Assembly: GCA_001421095.1 (NCBI GenBank)
Contig: LIIK01000022.1
Coordinates: 1 to 40,410, forward strand
Direction of reading: 5' to 3'
Length of the DNA: 40,410 nt
Source: Candidatus [Bacteroides] periocalifornicus
GTDB taxonomy: Bacteria; Bacteroidota; Bacteroidia; Bacteroidales; CAJPTX01
Every line of letters starts with the position of its first letter. The stretch's first letter is position 1. Below, piece by piece: positions 1 through 7,449 of the stretch. Both the position numbers and the translations under genes were made by a program. The notes under the pieces were generated by a model. The model was not told the DNA's origin and did not search any database. It was given only the letters and a program-made list of their open reading frames with translations.

Positions 1-2
1 AA

Positions 3-161
3 TGGCTATTTACGTGGTGCGATAACCCCGGGCTGGGCATACCGACCACGACCAACGCGCTCGAGGGGCTTTTCGGCGGGTTGAAGACCAAGCTGAGGAA
101 TCACAATGGGCTGAGCCTCAAGAGGAAGATGAAGTTCATAGACGGCCTCCTCGGGCTGTAA
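3..161 (+). pseudogene. C-terminal fragment of a MULE-type (IS1249/IS256-like) transposase
   Basis: Reading from base 3 gives 52 residues ending in TAA at 159-161, with no start codon inside the window. The residues TTNALEG, then GLKTKLRNHNGLS and KRKMKFIDGLL, match the conserved end of MULE/IS1249-like transposases, where the block around T-T-N-x-L-E-G holds the last catalytic glutamate. The family runs to roughly 350-400 residues, so only the tail is visible. Whether the gene is complete upstream cannot be told from here. It is followed at once by a long hairpin and a direct repeat, as expected near an insertion-sequence end. The family name is from memory of the motif. Confidence 0.65.
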
Positions 162-167
162 ATCAGT

Positions 168-226
168 CTTCCCAAAGGGCCTGCGCCTTGGGCGCGTAAG
201 CCCCAAGGCGCAGGCCCTTTGGGAAG
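168..226. repeat. 25-bp perfect hairpin after the transposase tail
   Basis: Bases 168-192 and 202-226 are exact inverted repeats (25 bp) around a 9-base loop, starting 6 bases after the transposase stop. No T-run follows on either side, so it is not a classic intrinsic terminator. It may be a sub-terminal structure of the insertion sequence, or a transcription or translation block that protects it from outside reading. Confidence 0.8.
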
Positions 227-233
227 GTGGAGA

Positions 234-292
234 CCATTAATTTTGTCTATTAGAGATATGCGACTCTAAAAAACCATTAATTTTGTCCATTA
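234..292. repeat. 19-base direct repeat, 40-base period
   Basis: CCATTAATTTTGTCTATTA at 234-252 recurs with one change at 274-292. The pair follows the transposase hairpin and may be transposase binding sites at the right end of the element. No target-site duplication can be assessed because the left end is outside the window. Confidence 0.7.
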
Positions 293-312
293 TGCCAAGG
301 CCGCGCATTTTT

Positions 313-339
313 GTAGCGGCGTGGCGTGCCGCGTCGCGG
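313..339. repeat. Dispersed GTAGCG palindrome, copy 1
   Basis: GTAGCGGCGTGGCGTGCCGC followed by GTCGCGG. It is nearly identical to the copy at 4700-4725 and belongs to the degenerate family also found at 1278, 11740 and 25115. The unit is self-complementary (GCGRCGYGGC against GCCGCGTYGC) and can fold into a hairpin. It lies between the insertion-sequence remnant and the exonuclease-like gene. Confidence 0.6.
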
Positions 340-420
340 TAAAAAGGAGGTGGCGCGCCGCATCGCCCCCCATTAAGGATTTGCCCCCCATCATTCGGGG
401 CGCAATCCGTGCAGCAGCTC

Positions 421-1179
421 CTATTTCGCCTCGTAGATTTTTGGATCTACCAGCCCTATTTGCCCAGGGGGTAGGGGGGCTAGGTTACGGTATCGGCGTA
501 GCACTTGGGCTGTGGCCAGCGCGTTATGCTGGCAGTAGCGGGCAATATCCCAGAGTTCCCCTCGGGTGTAGTAGGCCTCGGCTATCTGGCTACCATCCAG
601 CTTGCTTTCGGGCAACGTTACCCCCAGGGTGTAGGCTAGTAGGTCGAGAGGCGTGTACTCCCGCCGGTCGCCGAATCGCCATAGGTCCATTACGTCGAGC
701 TGGTGGATTTCCCAGGGGCGAGCACCCGCCACATCCAGCACCTCGGGGAGTGGCATGCTGTGTATAATTAGGCGCCGTGCCATGAAGGGGCAGTCGAACT
801 CCCGCCCGTTGTAGGTGCAAAGCCGAAAGCCAGGGTTCTTGTGCCCGTATTTAGACATGGCCACCAGCACAGCGCTTAGCACCCGTTTCTCATCCCCGGC
901 AAAGGCCGATATTCGCAGTAGCGTGTCGCCACCATCCTGCCAGAAGTAGCCGGCGGCCACCGCCACTATCTTGCCGAACTCTGCGTACAGAGCCGCACGC
1001 CCGTAGTCTGCCGCAGGATCATCCAGAGAGCGTCTTAAACCCTCGGCCTTCCGTTGCCAGAGTTGTTGGTACTGTTCTGGGGCATCCAGTAGGCAGGGGT
1101 ATTGTGGCACCGTGGCAATGTCCACGAACAGGAAATCCGTGAGGTTACGGTGCCTATCAGACATGGGCGAGGGCGGCAA
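421..1179 (-). CDS. PolB-type 3'-5' exonuclease homologue (DNA_pol_B_exo2 family), probably inactive
   Basis: This 252-residue protein resembles the stand-alone 3'-5' exonuclease family related to the proofreading domain of DNA polymerase B. Motif I reads F-L-F-V-D20-I-A22-T-V-P, where the family has D-I-E-T-V-P, so the metal-binding glutamate is alanine. Motif II is N-G-R-E-F-D129 and is intact. Motif III reads Y215-C-Q-H-N219, where Y-x3-D is expected, so that aspartate is asparagine. Both changes were checked in the codons (GCC and AAC). In a two-metal exonuclease this should abolish or strongly reduce activity, so a structural or nucleic-acid-binding role is possible. The frame is otherwise intact. 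The start could be M1 or M6. A TAnnTTTG box at 1202-1209 is well placed to drive it. A repeat-bearing gap separates it from queE upstream. Confidence 0.82.
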   Translation of the reverse strand: MPPSPMSDRHRNLTDFLFVDIATVPQYPCLLDAPEQYQQLWQRKAEGLRRSLDDPAADYGRAALYAEFGKIVAVAAGYFWQDGGDTLLRISAFAGDEKRVLSAVLVAMSKYGHKNPGFRLCTYNGREFDCPFMARRLIIHSMPLPEVLDVAGARPWEIHQLDVMDLWRFGDRREYTPLDLLAYTLGVTLPESKLDGSQIAEAYYTRGELWDIARYCQHNALATAQVLRRYRNLAPLPPGQIGLVDPKIYEAK

Positions 1180-1201
1180 AACAATTCTTTTTTGGTTGCC
1201 G

Positions 1202-1209
1202 CAAAGGTA
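1202..1209 (-). promoter_or_regulatory. Bacteroidetes -7 box (TACCTTTG) for the exonuclease homologue
   Basis: The minus strand reads TACCTTTG, a perfect match to the Bacteroidetes TAnnTTTG box, 23 bases before the ATG. I see no good TTTG at the -33 position. Confidence 0.6.
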
Positions 1210-1257
1210 GTAAAATGTGGCAAGAGAACAGTGGGGATTGCCCTCCCCTCCCTAAAC

Positions 1258-1362
1258 GAGACCTCTTTTCGAAGACCGTAGCGGCGCAGCGTGCCGCATC
1301 GTGTATATGATTTTTGCAGAGGTCTTTTCCCGCACCGTTTATGAGCGTTTTGCAGAGGCCTT
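1258..1362. repeat. Eroded MITE-like repeat with GTAGCG palindrome, copy 2
   Basis: GAGACCTC at 1258-1265 faces TTTTTGCAGAGGTCTT at 1311-1326, and a second GTTTTGCAGAGGCCTT follows at 1347-1362. Between the first two lies the palindromic unit GTAGCGGCGCAGCGTGCCGC (1278-1303 with its tail). The same end motif and core form the cleaner element at 11637-11786, so this looks like a decayed relative. It fills most of the gap between the exonuclease homologue and queE. Confidence 0.55.
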
Positions 1363-1407
1363 CTAGCGTGTCGTAGCGCCTGCGAGACCTCGCAGCATTT
1401 GCAGAAC

Positions 1408-2202
1408 CTAGGTGCCAGCTCTATTCCCCCAGAGCTCTACCTGTAGCCGTGGGCAGAAACGCCAGTTTTGCCGAATGGCGGCAGCCACGGCATATGGGGC
1501 GCTGAGGCGCAGCTCTTCGGGTGTTGCTCCCAGCGGCATTACCAGGATGGGGGGATGGTGGCAAAGGTTGAGGTGCGGAAGGATGTCGTTGGCTATTTGA
1601 TCCTCATCCTCTTTAGACCCAACCACAAATTTGAGCTGGAGTGAGTTCGGGAGAACCTTAGCGTCTAGCCAGCATTGGAGAACGTGGATATACCGGGAGG
1701 AGAATCCTTGGGGTGTGGCATTCCACTTGGGCGATAGGCTCACGAGGTCTACACTCTTGGCGACCTCTGCGTTGAATAGGGTGCCGTTCGTTTCTAGGGT
1801 GATATGCAGTAGGCGCAGTGTAGGCGACTGGCGAATAGCCTTGAGCAGGGTTACTAGCCCCTCGGCCTGGGTTAGCGGTTCGCCACCCGTTATCACCAGG
1901 TGAGTAAGCGCCCCCAGTGCGCCCTCTAGCGTGCCGATGAGTTCGCTGATAGTGGAGCCTCTTCCGTGGCTTACGGCCAGTGCTTGCGGAGTATCGCATG
2001 CTATGGTACGGCCGCCATGCCCAGTCCATGTGCAGCGGAGGTTGCAGCCGGCTAGCCGAATGAAAAGGCTTGGCATCCCCGCGAGCAGACCCTCTCCCTG
2101 CAGAGTCCCGCCAAAGGGCAGCCCAAGGCTAGTAAGCCCGCTAGTCCTGCCTACGAGCGGGAATATACCCTCAGGGGCGAGGTAGAGCGTTTTGGTGGGC
2201 AT
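1408..2202 (-). CDS. queE: 7-carboxy-7-deazaguanine synthase (radical SAM)
   Basis: QueE converts 6-carboxytetrahydropterin to 7-carboxy-7-deazaguanine in preQ0/queuosine synthesis. I start it at M-P-T-K-T-L (264 residues), 13 bases after the queC stop; the open frame extends upstream but that part lies across queC. Family marks are GTLQGEG (32-38), SLFIRLAGCNLRC (45-57) and the SAM-binding ITGGEP segment. The iron-sulphur cysteines are unusual: C53 and C57 are followed not by C-x2-C but by an insertion, with the third candidate C69 in ACDTPQA, giving C-x3-C-x11-C. No frameshift is needed to read it. Insertions in the cluster loop are known in some QueE proteins, such as the C-x14-C-x2-C form of Burkholderia multivorans. 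It sits last in a recN-queC-queE cluster; queD and queF are not in the window. Confidence 0.85.
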   Translation of the reverse strand: MPTKTLYLAPEGIFPLVGRTSGLTSLGLPFGGTLQGEGLLAGMPSLFIRLAGCNLRCTWTGHGGRTIACDTPQALAVSHGRGSTISELIGTLEGALGALTHLVITGGEPLTQAEGLVTLLKAIRQSPTLRLLHITLETNGTLFNAEVAKSVDLVSLSPKWNATPQGFSSRYIHVLQCWLDAKVLPNSLQLKFVVGSKEDEDQIANDILPHLNLCHHPPILVMPLGATPEELRLSAPYAVAAAIRQNWRFCPRLQVELWGNRAGT

Positions 2203-2215
2203 GGCTACATGCGCA

Positions 2216-2884
2216 TTAGCCCAGAGGATCTGGCACCCCGGCCTCGGCAAAAGCCTTAGCCCGTAGCAGGCAGCTGTCGCATACCCCGCATGGTTTCTCA
2301 TCGCCCTGGTAGCAGGTCCAGGTATGCGAAAAGTCCACGCCCAGCTTAGCCCCCAGTAGCACCTCATCGGCCTTCCGCATGTGGATGAATGGCGCCATAA
2401 TCCGTATCGGATCACCGTGGGTTAGCTTCCGCTCTGTTCCTGCATTTATTGCGGCCTCCATCTGCACGATGAATTCCTCGCGACAATCCACGTAGCCAGA
2501 GTAGTCTACCTCGCTCACTCCGATGAAGATGGTGCTTGCCCCAACAGCCTCAGCGTATGAGGCTGCCACCGAGAGGAAAACCATATTTCGCGCAGGCACA
2601 TAGGTGTTGGGGGTTGAGGTTCGCTGCACGTTACCAGGCTCTATGGGCTCGGCAGCGTGCGTTAGCGAGCAGTCACCCCAAGCGTCCAGTTTCAGCTCTA
2701 CTATTCGGTGCTCTTTCACCCCGGCGTGTTCACCTTGCCATTGGGCGCAAGCCAGCTCTTTGGAGTGCAGCTGCCCGTAGGTGAATGAGAGGGCGTAGAG
2801 CTCATCGTAATCGCGCTTGGCCACATGCAGCGCCACGGTGGAGTCTAACCCTCCAGATAGGAGTACTACGGCCTTTTTACCCAT
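2216..2884 (-). CDS. queC: 7-cyano-7-deazaguanine (preQ0) synthase
   Basis: QueC uses ATP and ammonia to turn 7-carboxy-7-deazaguanine into preQ0, the step after QueE. The 222-residue protein starts with the PP-loop ATP pyrophosphatase motif S10-G-G-L-D-S15. It ends with the zinc-binding cysteines C191, C199, C202 and C205 (CYQGDEKPCGVCDSC). The length matches the family (about 220-230). Its start overlaps the last 8 bases of recN, so the two are probably translationally coupled, and queE follows 13 bases after its stop. Confidence 0.95.
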   Translation of the reverse strand: MGKKAVVLLSGGLDSTVALHVAKRDYDELYALSFTYGQLHSKELACAQWQGEHAGVKEHRIVELKLDAWGDCSLTHAAEPIEPGNVQRTSTPNTYVPARNMVFLSVAASYAEAVGASTIFIGVSEVDYSGYVDCREEFIVQMEAAINAGTERKLTHGDPIRIMAPFIHMRKADEVLLGAKLGVDFSHTWTCYQGDEKPCGVCDSCLLRAKAFAEAGVPDPLG

Positions 2885-4553
2885 GGTTCGTTTCGTTAGC
2901 CCCCAGCAGTTCGCGTGCGTTGGCCAGGGAGGCCTCGGTCACATTTTCCCCGCTTAGGAGCTTGGCTATTTCGCCTACACGCTCCTCGGAGGTTAGCAGG
3001 CGGATTTTGGTCTGCGTGCCTGTGGGGGTGTGGTTTTTGTACACCTGGAAGTGGTGGCCGGGCTGGGCTGCTATCTGGGGGAGATGGGTTATGTTCAGCA
3101 CCTGCATCCGTTGCCCCATCTGGCTGATAAGCTGCCCCATGAGGGCGGCTATATTGCCCGAGACCCCAGTGTCTATCTCGTCGAAGATTATGGTGGGCAT
3201 GGCTACCGACTCGGCCATTATCCCCTTGAGGCTGAGCATCACCCGGGAGAGTTCACCACCTGAGGCTACTCTTGCCAGGGGTTGGGGCGATACCTGTATG
3301 TTCCCTGAGTAGAGAAAGGCCACCGTATCGCGCCCGTTAGGCTGTAGCTCTTCCTGGGCCAGCACCTCTACCCCGAAGGTGGCGTTGGCTATGCCCATTT
3401 GCTTCAGCATGCTTTGCACCCGCTCAGATAGGGGTACAGCAGCCTGCGCTCTCCTGGAGTGGAGGGTGTCGGCTTGCAGAGTGAGCTGTTGGCCTAGCGA
3501 TTCTACCTCCTCATCTAGCATTTTGCGCTGCGTTTCATAGCTGTCAGTAAGCTCGAGCTTTGCCTCTAGCTCGTCTTGCCTGGCCAGCAGCTCGGCTACT
3601 GTAGAGCAATGGTGCTTCTCGCGCAGATGGTAGATAAGGCCGAGGCGTTCCTCTATTCGCGCCAGTTCGCCGGGGTCGACCTCCAGCGTTTCTAGGCAGC
3701 TCTCCAGTTCGCTCCGGATGTCCTGGAGCTCTATGCGCACGGAGCCCAGCCGTTCGCTGAGCGTAGAGGCGCAGGGGTCTAGTGCCCCTATGCGGTTGAG
3801 GCTGGCTATGGAGGCGTGGATGGCTGGCAACGCCCCATTATCGTCATCGCCCTGCAGTAGGCTTAGGGCTTTGGTGTAGGCCTCGTCGAGTTCGTGGGCA
3901 TTGGCTAGCCGCTTGCGTAGCGTTTCCAGCTCTTCTAGCTCATCGCCCTTTAGCTTGGCATCGCGCAGCTCTATGAATTGGAATTCGTTGTAATCCCTTT
4001 CTTCCTGGGCCGTGCGCATGGTGGCCTCCAGCTGCTCCAGTTGCCTCTTCGCGCTGACCCACTGGCGGTATAGCGCGCTGTACGCTGCCACCTGCTCCTG
4101 TATGCCTGCGTAGGCATCTAGCACCCGGAGCTGGAATTGCGCATCTTGCAGGAGCAGGGTGGCGTGCTGGGAGTGGATGTCTACCAGTTGGCCTACCAGG
4201 GCCTTGAGCGTCTGGAGGTTCACGGGGAGCTCATTCACGTAGGCGCGCGATTTCCCGTTGTCGCTTACCACCCGGCGGATTACCACCTCGTCGGCATACT
4301 CTAGGTCATTCTCCGCGAAGAACGGCTGCAGCCCGTAGTCGCCTATGGAGAAGTGCCCCTCTACCACGCACTGGCTCTCGCCCTGCTGGATAGCTGTGGC
4401 ATCGGCCCGCTGCCCGAGGATGAGGCCTAGCGCGCCCAGGAGAATCGACTTCCCTGCCCCAGTCTCCCCGGTTATCGTATTCAGCCCGGGGTAGAGCTCT
4501 AGGTCGAGGGTGTCGATTAGCGCGTAGTGCTTTATGTAGAGGTGGGTGAGCAT
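2877..4553 (-). CDS. recN: DNA repair protein RecN
   Basis: RecN is an SMC-like ATPase acting in double-strand-break repair and recombination. The 558-residue protein has Walker A G29-E-T-G-A-G-K-S36, a long alpha-helical coiled-coil middle (about 155-370), the ABC signature ASGGELSR, and Walker B TIIFDEIDTGVSG near residue 460. Length and domain order match the family (about 550-570). It is the first gene of a recN-queC-queE run. The same order of DUF4835, coaBC and recN neighbours is, to my knowledge, common in Bacteroidetes. No TAnnTTTG box is obvious in the 219-base gap upstream, where a copy of the GTAGCG palindrome lies. Confidence 0.97.
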   Translation of the reverse strand: MLTHLYIKHYALIDTLDLELYPGLNTITGETGAGKSILLGALGLILGQRADATAIQQGESQCVVEGHFSIGDYGLQPFFAENDLEYADEVVIRRVVSDNGKSRAYVNELPVNLQTLKALVGQLVDIHSQHATLLLQDAQFQLRVLDAYAGIQEQVAAYSALYRQWVSAKRQLEQLEATMRTAQEERDYNEFQFIELRDAKLKGDELEELETLRKRLANAHELDEAYTKALSLLQGDDDNGALPAIHASIASLNRIGALDPCASTLSERLGSVRIELQDIRSELESCLETLEVDPGELARIEERLGLIYHLREKHHCSTVAELLARQDELEAKLELTDSYETQRKMLDEEVESLGQQLTLQADTLHSRRAQAAVPLSERVQSMLKQMGIANATFGVEVLAQEELQPNGRDTVAFLYSGNIQVSPQPLARVASGGELSRVMLSLKGIMAESVAMPTIIFDEIDTGVSGNIAALMGQLISQMGQRMQVLNITHLPQIAAQPGHHFQVYKNHTPTGTQTKIRLLTSEERVGEIAKLLSGENVTEASLANARELLGANETNHG

Positions 4554-4699
4554 GGTGTGGAATCCTGTTTCAATTCACGGTTTTGACCCCTCTAGAAAAG
4601 TCCCCTCTTTATCCCCTTTCCAGAGTTGTTCTCTATCTCTTAGTTCTACTAAAATAACTTTAAACCATCGCCGCCATTTCCCGAAAGCTGCCCGCCTTT

Positions 4700-4725
4700 G
4701 TAGCGACGTGGCGTGCCGCGTTGCG
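4700..4725. repeat. Dispersed GTAGCG palindrome, copy 3
   Basis: GTAGCGACGTGGCGTGCCGC plus GTTGCG. It differs from the copy at 313-339 at a few positions, mostly transitions, and is flanked in both cases by TTT before and TAAAA after. It lies in the recN upstream gap. Confidence 0.6.
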
Positions 4726-4772
4726 ATAAAATAAATGCGCGTCGCGATGAAAAAGGTATTCCATTGGGCCCC

Positions 4773-5717
4773 CTAGCGTCCCCCCTCCTTCTGCTTGAGC
4801 ATCTCGTCGTACCGCTGCGCATTGGCATTGTCTATCTCGCGCAGTATGTTCACAGCTTTCGCCTTCTCGGTGGAGGGGCTGCCGCTGAATATCCCGATCA
4901 TCTCGTCGCGCTTGGCGTCTAGGAATAGGTGCAGGGCGTTCATATCGGCATCGGGGCGCTGGCGGTAGACCTTCTGCACCTCTACCAGGGCTTGCAGCAC
5001 CTGCGTCCGGCCATCGTTGAGCTTCTCGTACATCACATCGAGCCCGCGGCGGTGGTAGAGGTACATGGCGCGGCGGAGGGGGCGATACTTGTCGTTCAGC
5101 ATGTTGTTCACTATCCAGTAGCGGTTCTTCTTGCTGCCCTCGTAGGCCTTCCACCCCTTTTCGGGCGCTACCTGCGCGTTGTTCACTATCTGCTCGGCTT
5201 TCTCAAAGTAGGGGGTGCCGCCCAGCGGAGAGAAGGTGTCATAGTCATACCCCAGGATGATGTACGCGTAGAACGCCATGAGCGAGGTGAGATTGCTCAG
5301 GTGGGCCGACTCGTTGAACTCCAGCTGCTCGTTCTCTATGTATTTGAACTGTACGTTATTATCTAGTATATTGATGATAGGGGTCTGGTACGAAGATGCG
5401 AATACTGGGCGGCGAGACTGCACATTCATAGTGCCCTTGTACTCGTCGCTGCCCACCTGCTCATTGAGCGTTAGGATTACGGTGTACTCTATGCGCTCCC
5501 CCTCCTGGTAGGCGTGGTCTGTCCACTTGGTGTTGTTCAGGAATTCGTAGAGCGATTTCTGCATTGCCTCAAACACGCTCCTATTCGTACCCTGGATCTT
5601 CTGCGAATTGATCTGGATATTGCACTTGAGCTCCTGGGCCTGCCCTAGCACTGCCCAGCTCAGCAAGGCCGCCATCAGCAGGCTACCGCACACGTTCCTC
5701 CAACTAGCGTATACCAT
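4773..5717 (-). CDS. Exported DUF4835 protein (PorD-like)
   Basis: I start this 314-residue protein at M-V-Y-A-S-W-R-N, which gives a normal signal peptide (hydrophobic SLLMAALLSWAVLGQA, cut before QELKCN) and leaves 17 bases after coaBC. A start 51 bases upstream would overlap coaBC and bury the signal. After the signal come features typical of the DUF4835 family: KCNIQINSQKIQGTNRSVF near the N-terminus, then the LMAFYAYIILGYDYDTFSPLGG block. The family is confined to Bacteroidetes and, as I recall, is annotated in some genomes as PorD of the type IX secretion system; that role is not shown here. It lies in the rpoZ-coaBC-DUF4835 run and is presumably periplasmic or on the inner face of the outer membrane. 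Confidence 0.85.
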   Translation of the reverse strand: MVYASWRNVCGSLLMAALLSWAVLGQAQELKCNIQINSQKIQGTNRSVFEAMQKSLYEFLNNTKWTDHAYQEGERIEYTVILTLNEQVGSDEYKGTMNVQSRRPVFASSYQTPIINILDNNVQFKYIENEQLEFNESAHLSNLTSLMAFYAYIILGYDYDTFSPLGGTPYFEKAEQIVNNAQVAPEKGWKAYEGSKKNRYWIVNNMLNDKYRPLRRAMYLYHRRGLDVMYEKLNDGRTQVLQALVEVQKVYRQRPDADMNALHLFLDAKRDEMIGIFSGSPSTEKAKAVNILREIDNANAQRYDEMLKQKEGGR

Positions 5718-5734
5718 TCGCAAATCCCCATTTT

Positions 5735-7081
5735 CTAAAACGGCATCAGCGCCTCTCTCGCCGCGCATACCCAGTCTACAATCGCCTCTGCCGCCTCCCG
5801 CTTGGTCTCCAGCTCCCGCTGCTCCACTATCCCCTCAGATGTCACTAAGGCTATCCGGTTCGTGCTGTACCCGAAACCAGCCCCCGCATCGCAGAGGGTG
5901 TTCAGCACGCAGAGGTCTAGCTGTTTTTCCTTTACCTTACGTACAGCCTCCTCTACCCCCTCTGAGGTCTCGAGGGCGAAGCCCGTCAGCAGCTGGTAAG
6001 GCCCCTTATGGGCGCCCAGCTCAGCCGCGATATCCGGATTCGGCACTAGCTCTAGCGAGAGGAGGCTCCCATCGCGTTTTATCTTCTCCGTGGCGGGGTG
6101 CGCTACCCTGTAATCGGCCACCGCGGCAGCCATGATCCCGAACTGTACCGACGGCCATATCCGCTTGCATGCGGCCTCCATCTCTAGGGCGGTCGTTACG
6201 CGGTAGAGGTGTACCGATGGACGCTCTTTCGGGAGCACCTCCGCGGGGCCGCATACGCAGTACACCTCAGCCCCTCTGGCCGAGAATGCCTCCACTATAG
6301 CCGTACCCATTCGCCCGCTCGATTGGTTACCTATAAAGCGGACCGGATCTATCGGCTCGTGCGTGGGCCCTAGTGTTACCAGCACCCTCCGCCCAAGCAT
6401 CGGCAGCCTACGGCGCAGTTCCTCTTCTTCCCCGTCTGAGGGAAGTATCCCTGGTATGGTCTCTAGGGTATGAAATTCTCCCTCATTCTCCCACTCTTCC
6501 TGCGATTTGATGTGGTAATACTCTGATTTTTGGAGGGCTAGTGCGGCCTTTATCTCTGCTACTACCTTCTCTGGCTCTGCCATTCGCCCCTTCCCCTCCA
6601 GCCCGCTCGCGAGGAATCCCTTATCGGGAGCTACCATCCGCACACCATAGGTATCCAGTAGCTGTAGGTTCTGCTGCGTGGCGGGGTGGGCGTACATGTC
6701 GGCATCCATAGCCGGTGCTACCAGCACAGGGCAACGTGCCGAGAGGTAGGTGGTAAGCAGTAGATTATCGGCTATCCCGTGCGCCATTTTGGCCAGAGTG
6801 TTGGCCGTGGCGGGTGCTACCACCATGAGGTCAGCCCACGTACCTAGCGATACATGGCTGTTCCACTGCCCGTTAGAGGGGTCGAACCCCTCGGTGAATA
6901 CAGGGTTCTGGGATAGCGTGGCGAGCGTAAGGGGTGTTATGAAGTTGCGCGCAGCGGGCGTCATTACCACGCGCACCTCGGCGTCCTCCTTGCGGAGCAG
7001 ACGCACTAGAGCCGCCGCCTTGTAGGCTGCTATACCCCCGGTAACCCCTACCAGAATCTTGCACCCCTTCAGTATGCCCAT
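5735..7081 (-). CDS. coaBC: Bifunctional phosphopantothenoylcysteine decarboxylase / phosphopantothenate-cysteine ligase
   Basis: CoaBC joins cysteine to 4'-phosphopantothenate (CTP-dependent) and decarboxylates the product in coenzyme A synthesis. The N-terminal flavoprotein domain (about 1-185) shows GVTGGIAAYKA, the active-site H76 (NSHVSL) and PAMDADMY (the P-x-M-N-x-x-M site). The usual catalytic cysteine of the flap is serine here (LASGLEGKGRM), which I recall as common in Bacteroidetes. The C-terminal CoaB domain starts near LGRRVLVTLGPTHEPIDPVRFIGN and has the SSGRMG loop. At 448 residues it is about 45 longer than usual because of an acidic, charged linker (about 188-235). It follows rpoZ by 2 bases, a pairing known from many bacteria. 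Confidence 0.95.
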   Translation of the reverse strand: MGILKGCKILVGVTGGIAAYKAAALVRLLRKEDAEVRVVMTPAARNFITPLTLATLSQNPVFTEGFDPSNGQWNSHVSLGTWADLMVVAPATANTLAKMAHGIADNLLLTTYLSARCPVLVAPAMDADMYAHPATQQNLQLLDTYGVRMVAPDKGFLASGLEGKGRMAEPEKVVAEIKAALALQKSEYYHIKSQEEWENEGEFHTLETIPGILPSDGEEEELRRRLPMLGRRVLVTLGPTHEPIDPVRFIGNQSSGRMGTAIVEAFSARGAEVYCVCGPAEVLPKERPSVHLYRVTTALEMEAACKRIWPSVQFGIMAAAVADYRVAHPATEKIKRDGSLLSLELVPNPDIAAELGAHKGPYQLLTGFALETSEGVEEAVRKVKEKQLDLCVLNTLCDAGAGFGYSTNRIALVTSEGIVEQRELETKREAAEAIVDWVCAAREALMPF

Positions 7082-7083
7082 GG

Positions 7084-7449
7084 CTATTCTAACGGCGAGA
7101 TCCCGTCGGGATTTGTGGTTTCAGGCTTTTCGGCGAATCCGAGCCGATGCTCTACGTACTCCTGCGTGGCGAGCAGGGCCGCTTTGGGCATGTTCTCGTA
7201 GCTCTTGGAGAGCTCTATCTGCTCATCGTTCTCGAATACCTCCCGCTCGGGCGAATCGGTGTAGAAGGCGAAGGCCTGCAGCTTTTCGCTAAGCTCCTGC
7301 TTGAGCTCATGGGCTATCTGGTCGGCCCGCTGCGCTATCAGCACTGCGGTTTCATAGATATTACCCGTCTGGGTGGAGAGGTCCATCACATTCCGGGTTA
7401 TCGTGCTGCTGGGAGCATTCAGCTTCTTGTACTCGCTTAGTTTGTCCAT
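7084..7449 (-). CDS. rpoZ: RNA polymerase omega subunit (Rpb6-like)
   Basis: I start this 121-residue protein at M-D-K-L-S-E-Y-K-K, since the sequence upstream has no family character. It fits the Bacteroidetes omega form: RNVMDLSTQTGNIYETAVLIAQRADQI is the helical core that contacts the beta' subunit, with T-G-N-I-Y-E replacing the R-Y of proteobacterial omega. The role is RNA polymerase assembly and stability. The stop is 2 bases from the coaBC start. bamD lies upstream, but across an unusually wide gap of 383 bases. Identification rests on the core motif and on the coaBC neighbour. Confidence 0.85.
   Translation of the reverse strand: MDKLSEYKKLNAPSSTITRNVMDLSTQTGNIYETAVLIAQRADQIAHELKQELSEKLQAFAFYTDSPEREVFENDEQIELSKSYENMPKAALLATQEYVEHRLGFAEKPETTNPDGISPLE

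Noticed and set aside
2203..2415. Upstream extension of the queE frame to a methionine inside queC
   Set aside because: The extra 71 residues lie over the conserved zinc-binding end of queC and have no QueE character; starting at 2202 leaves a normal 13-base gap.
5718..5768. Longer start for the DUF4835 protein
   Set aside because: It would overlap coaBC and put 17 charged residues in front of a signal peptide that works from the inner methionine.
6870..6895. GGGGTCGAACCCCTC, like a tRNA T-arm
   Set aside because: It is inside coaBC coding sequence and no acceptor or anticodon arms surround it.
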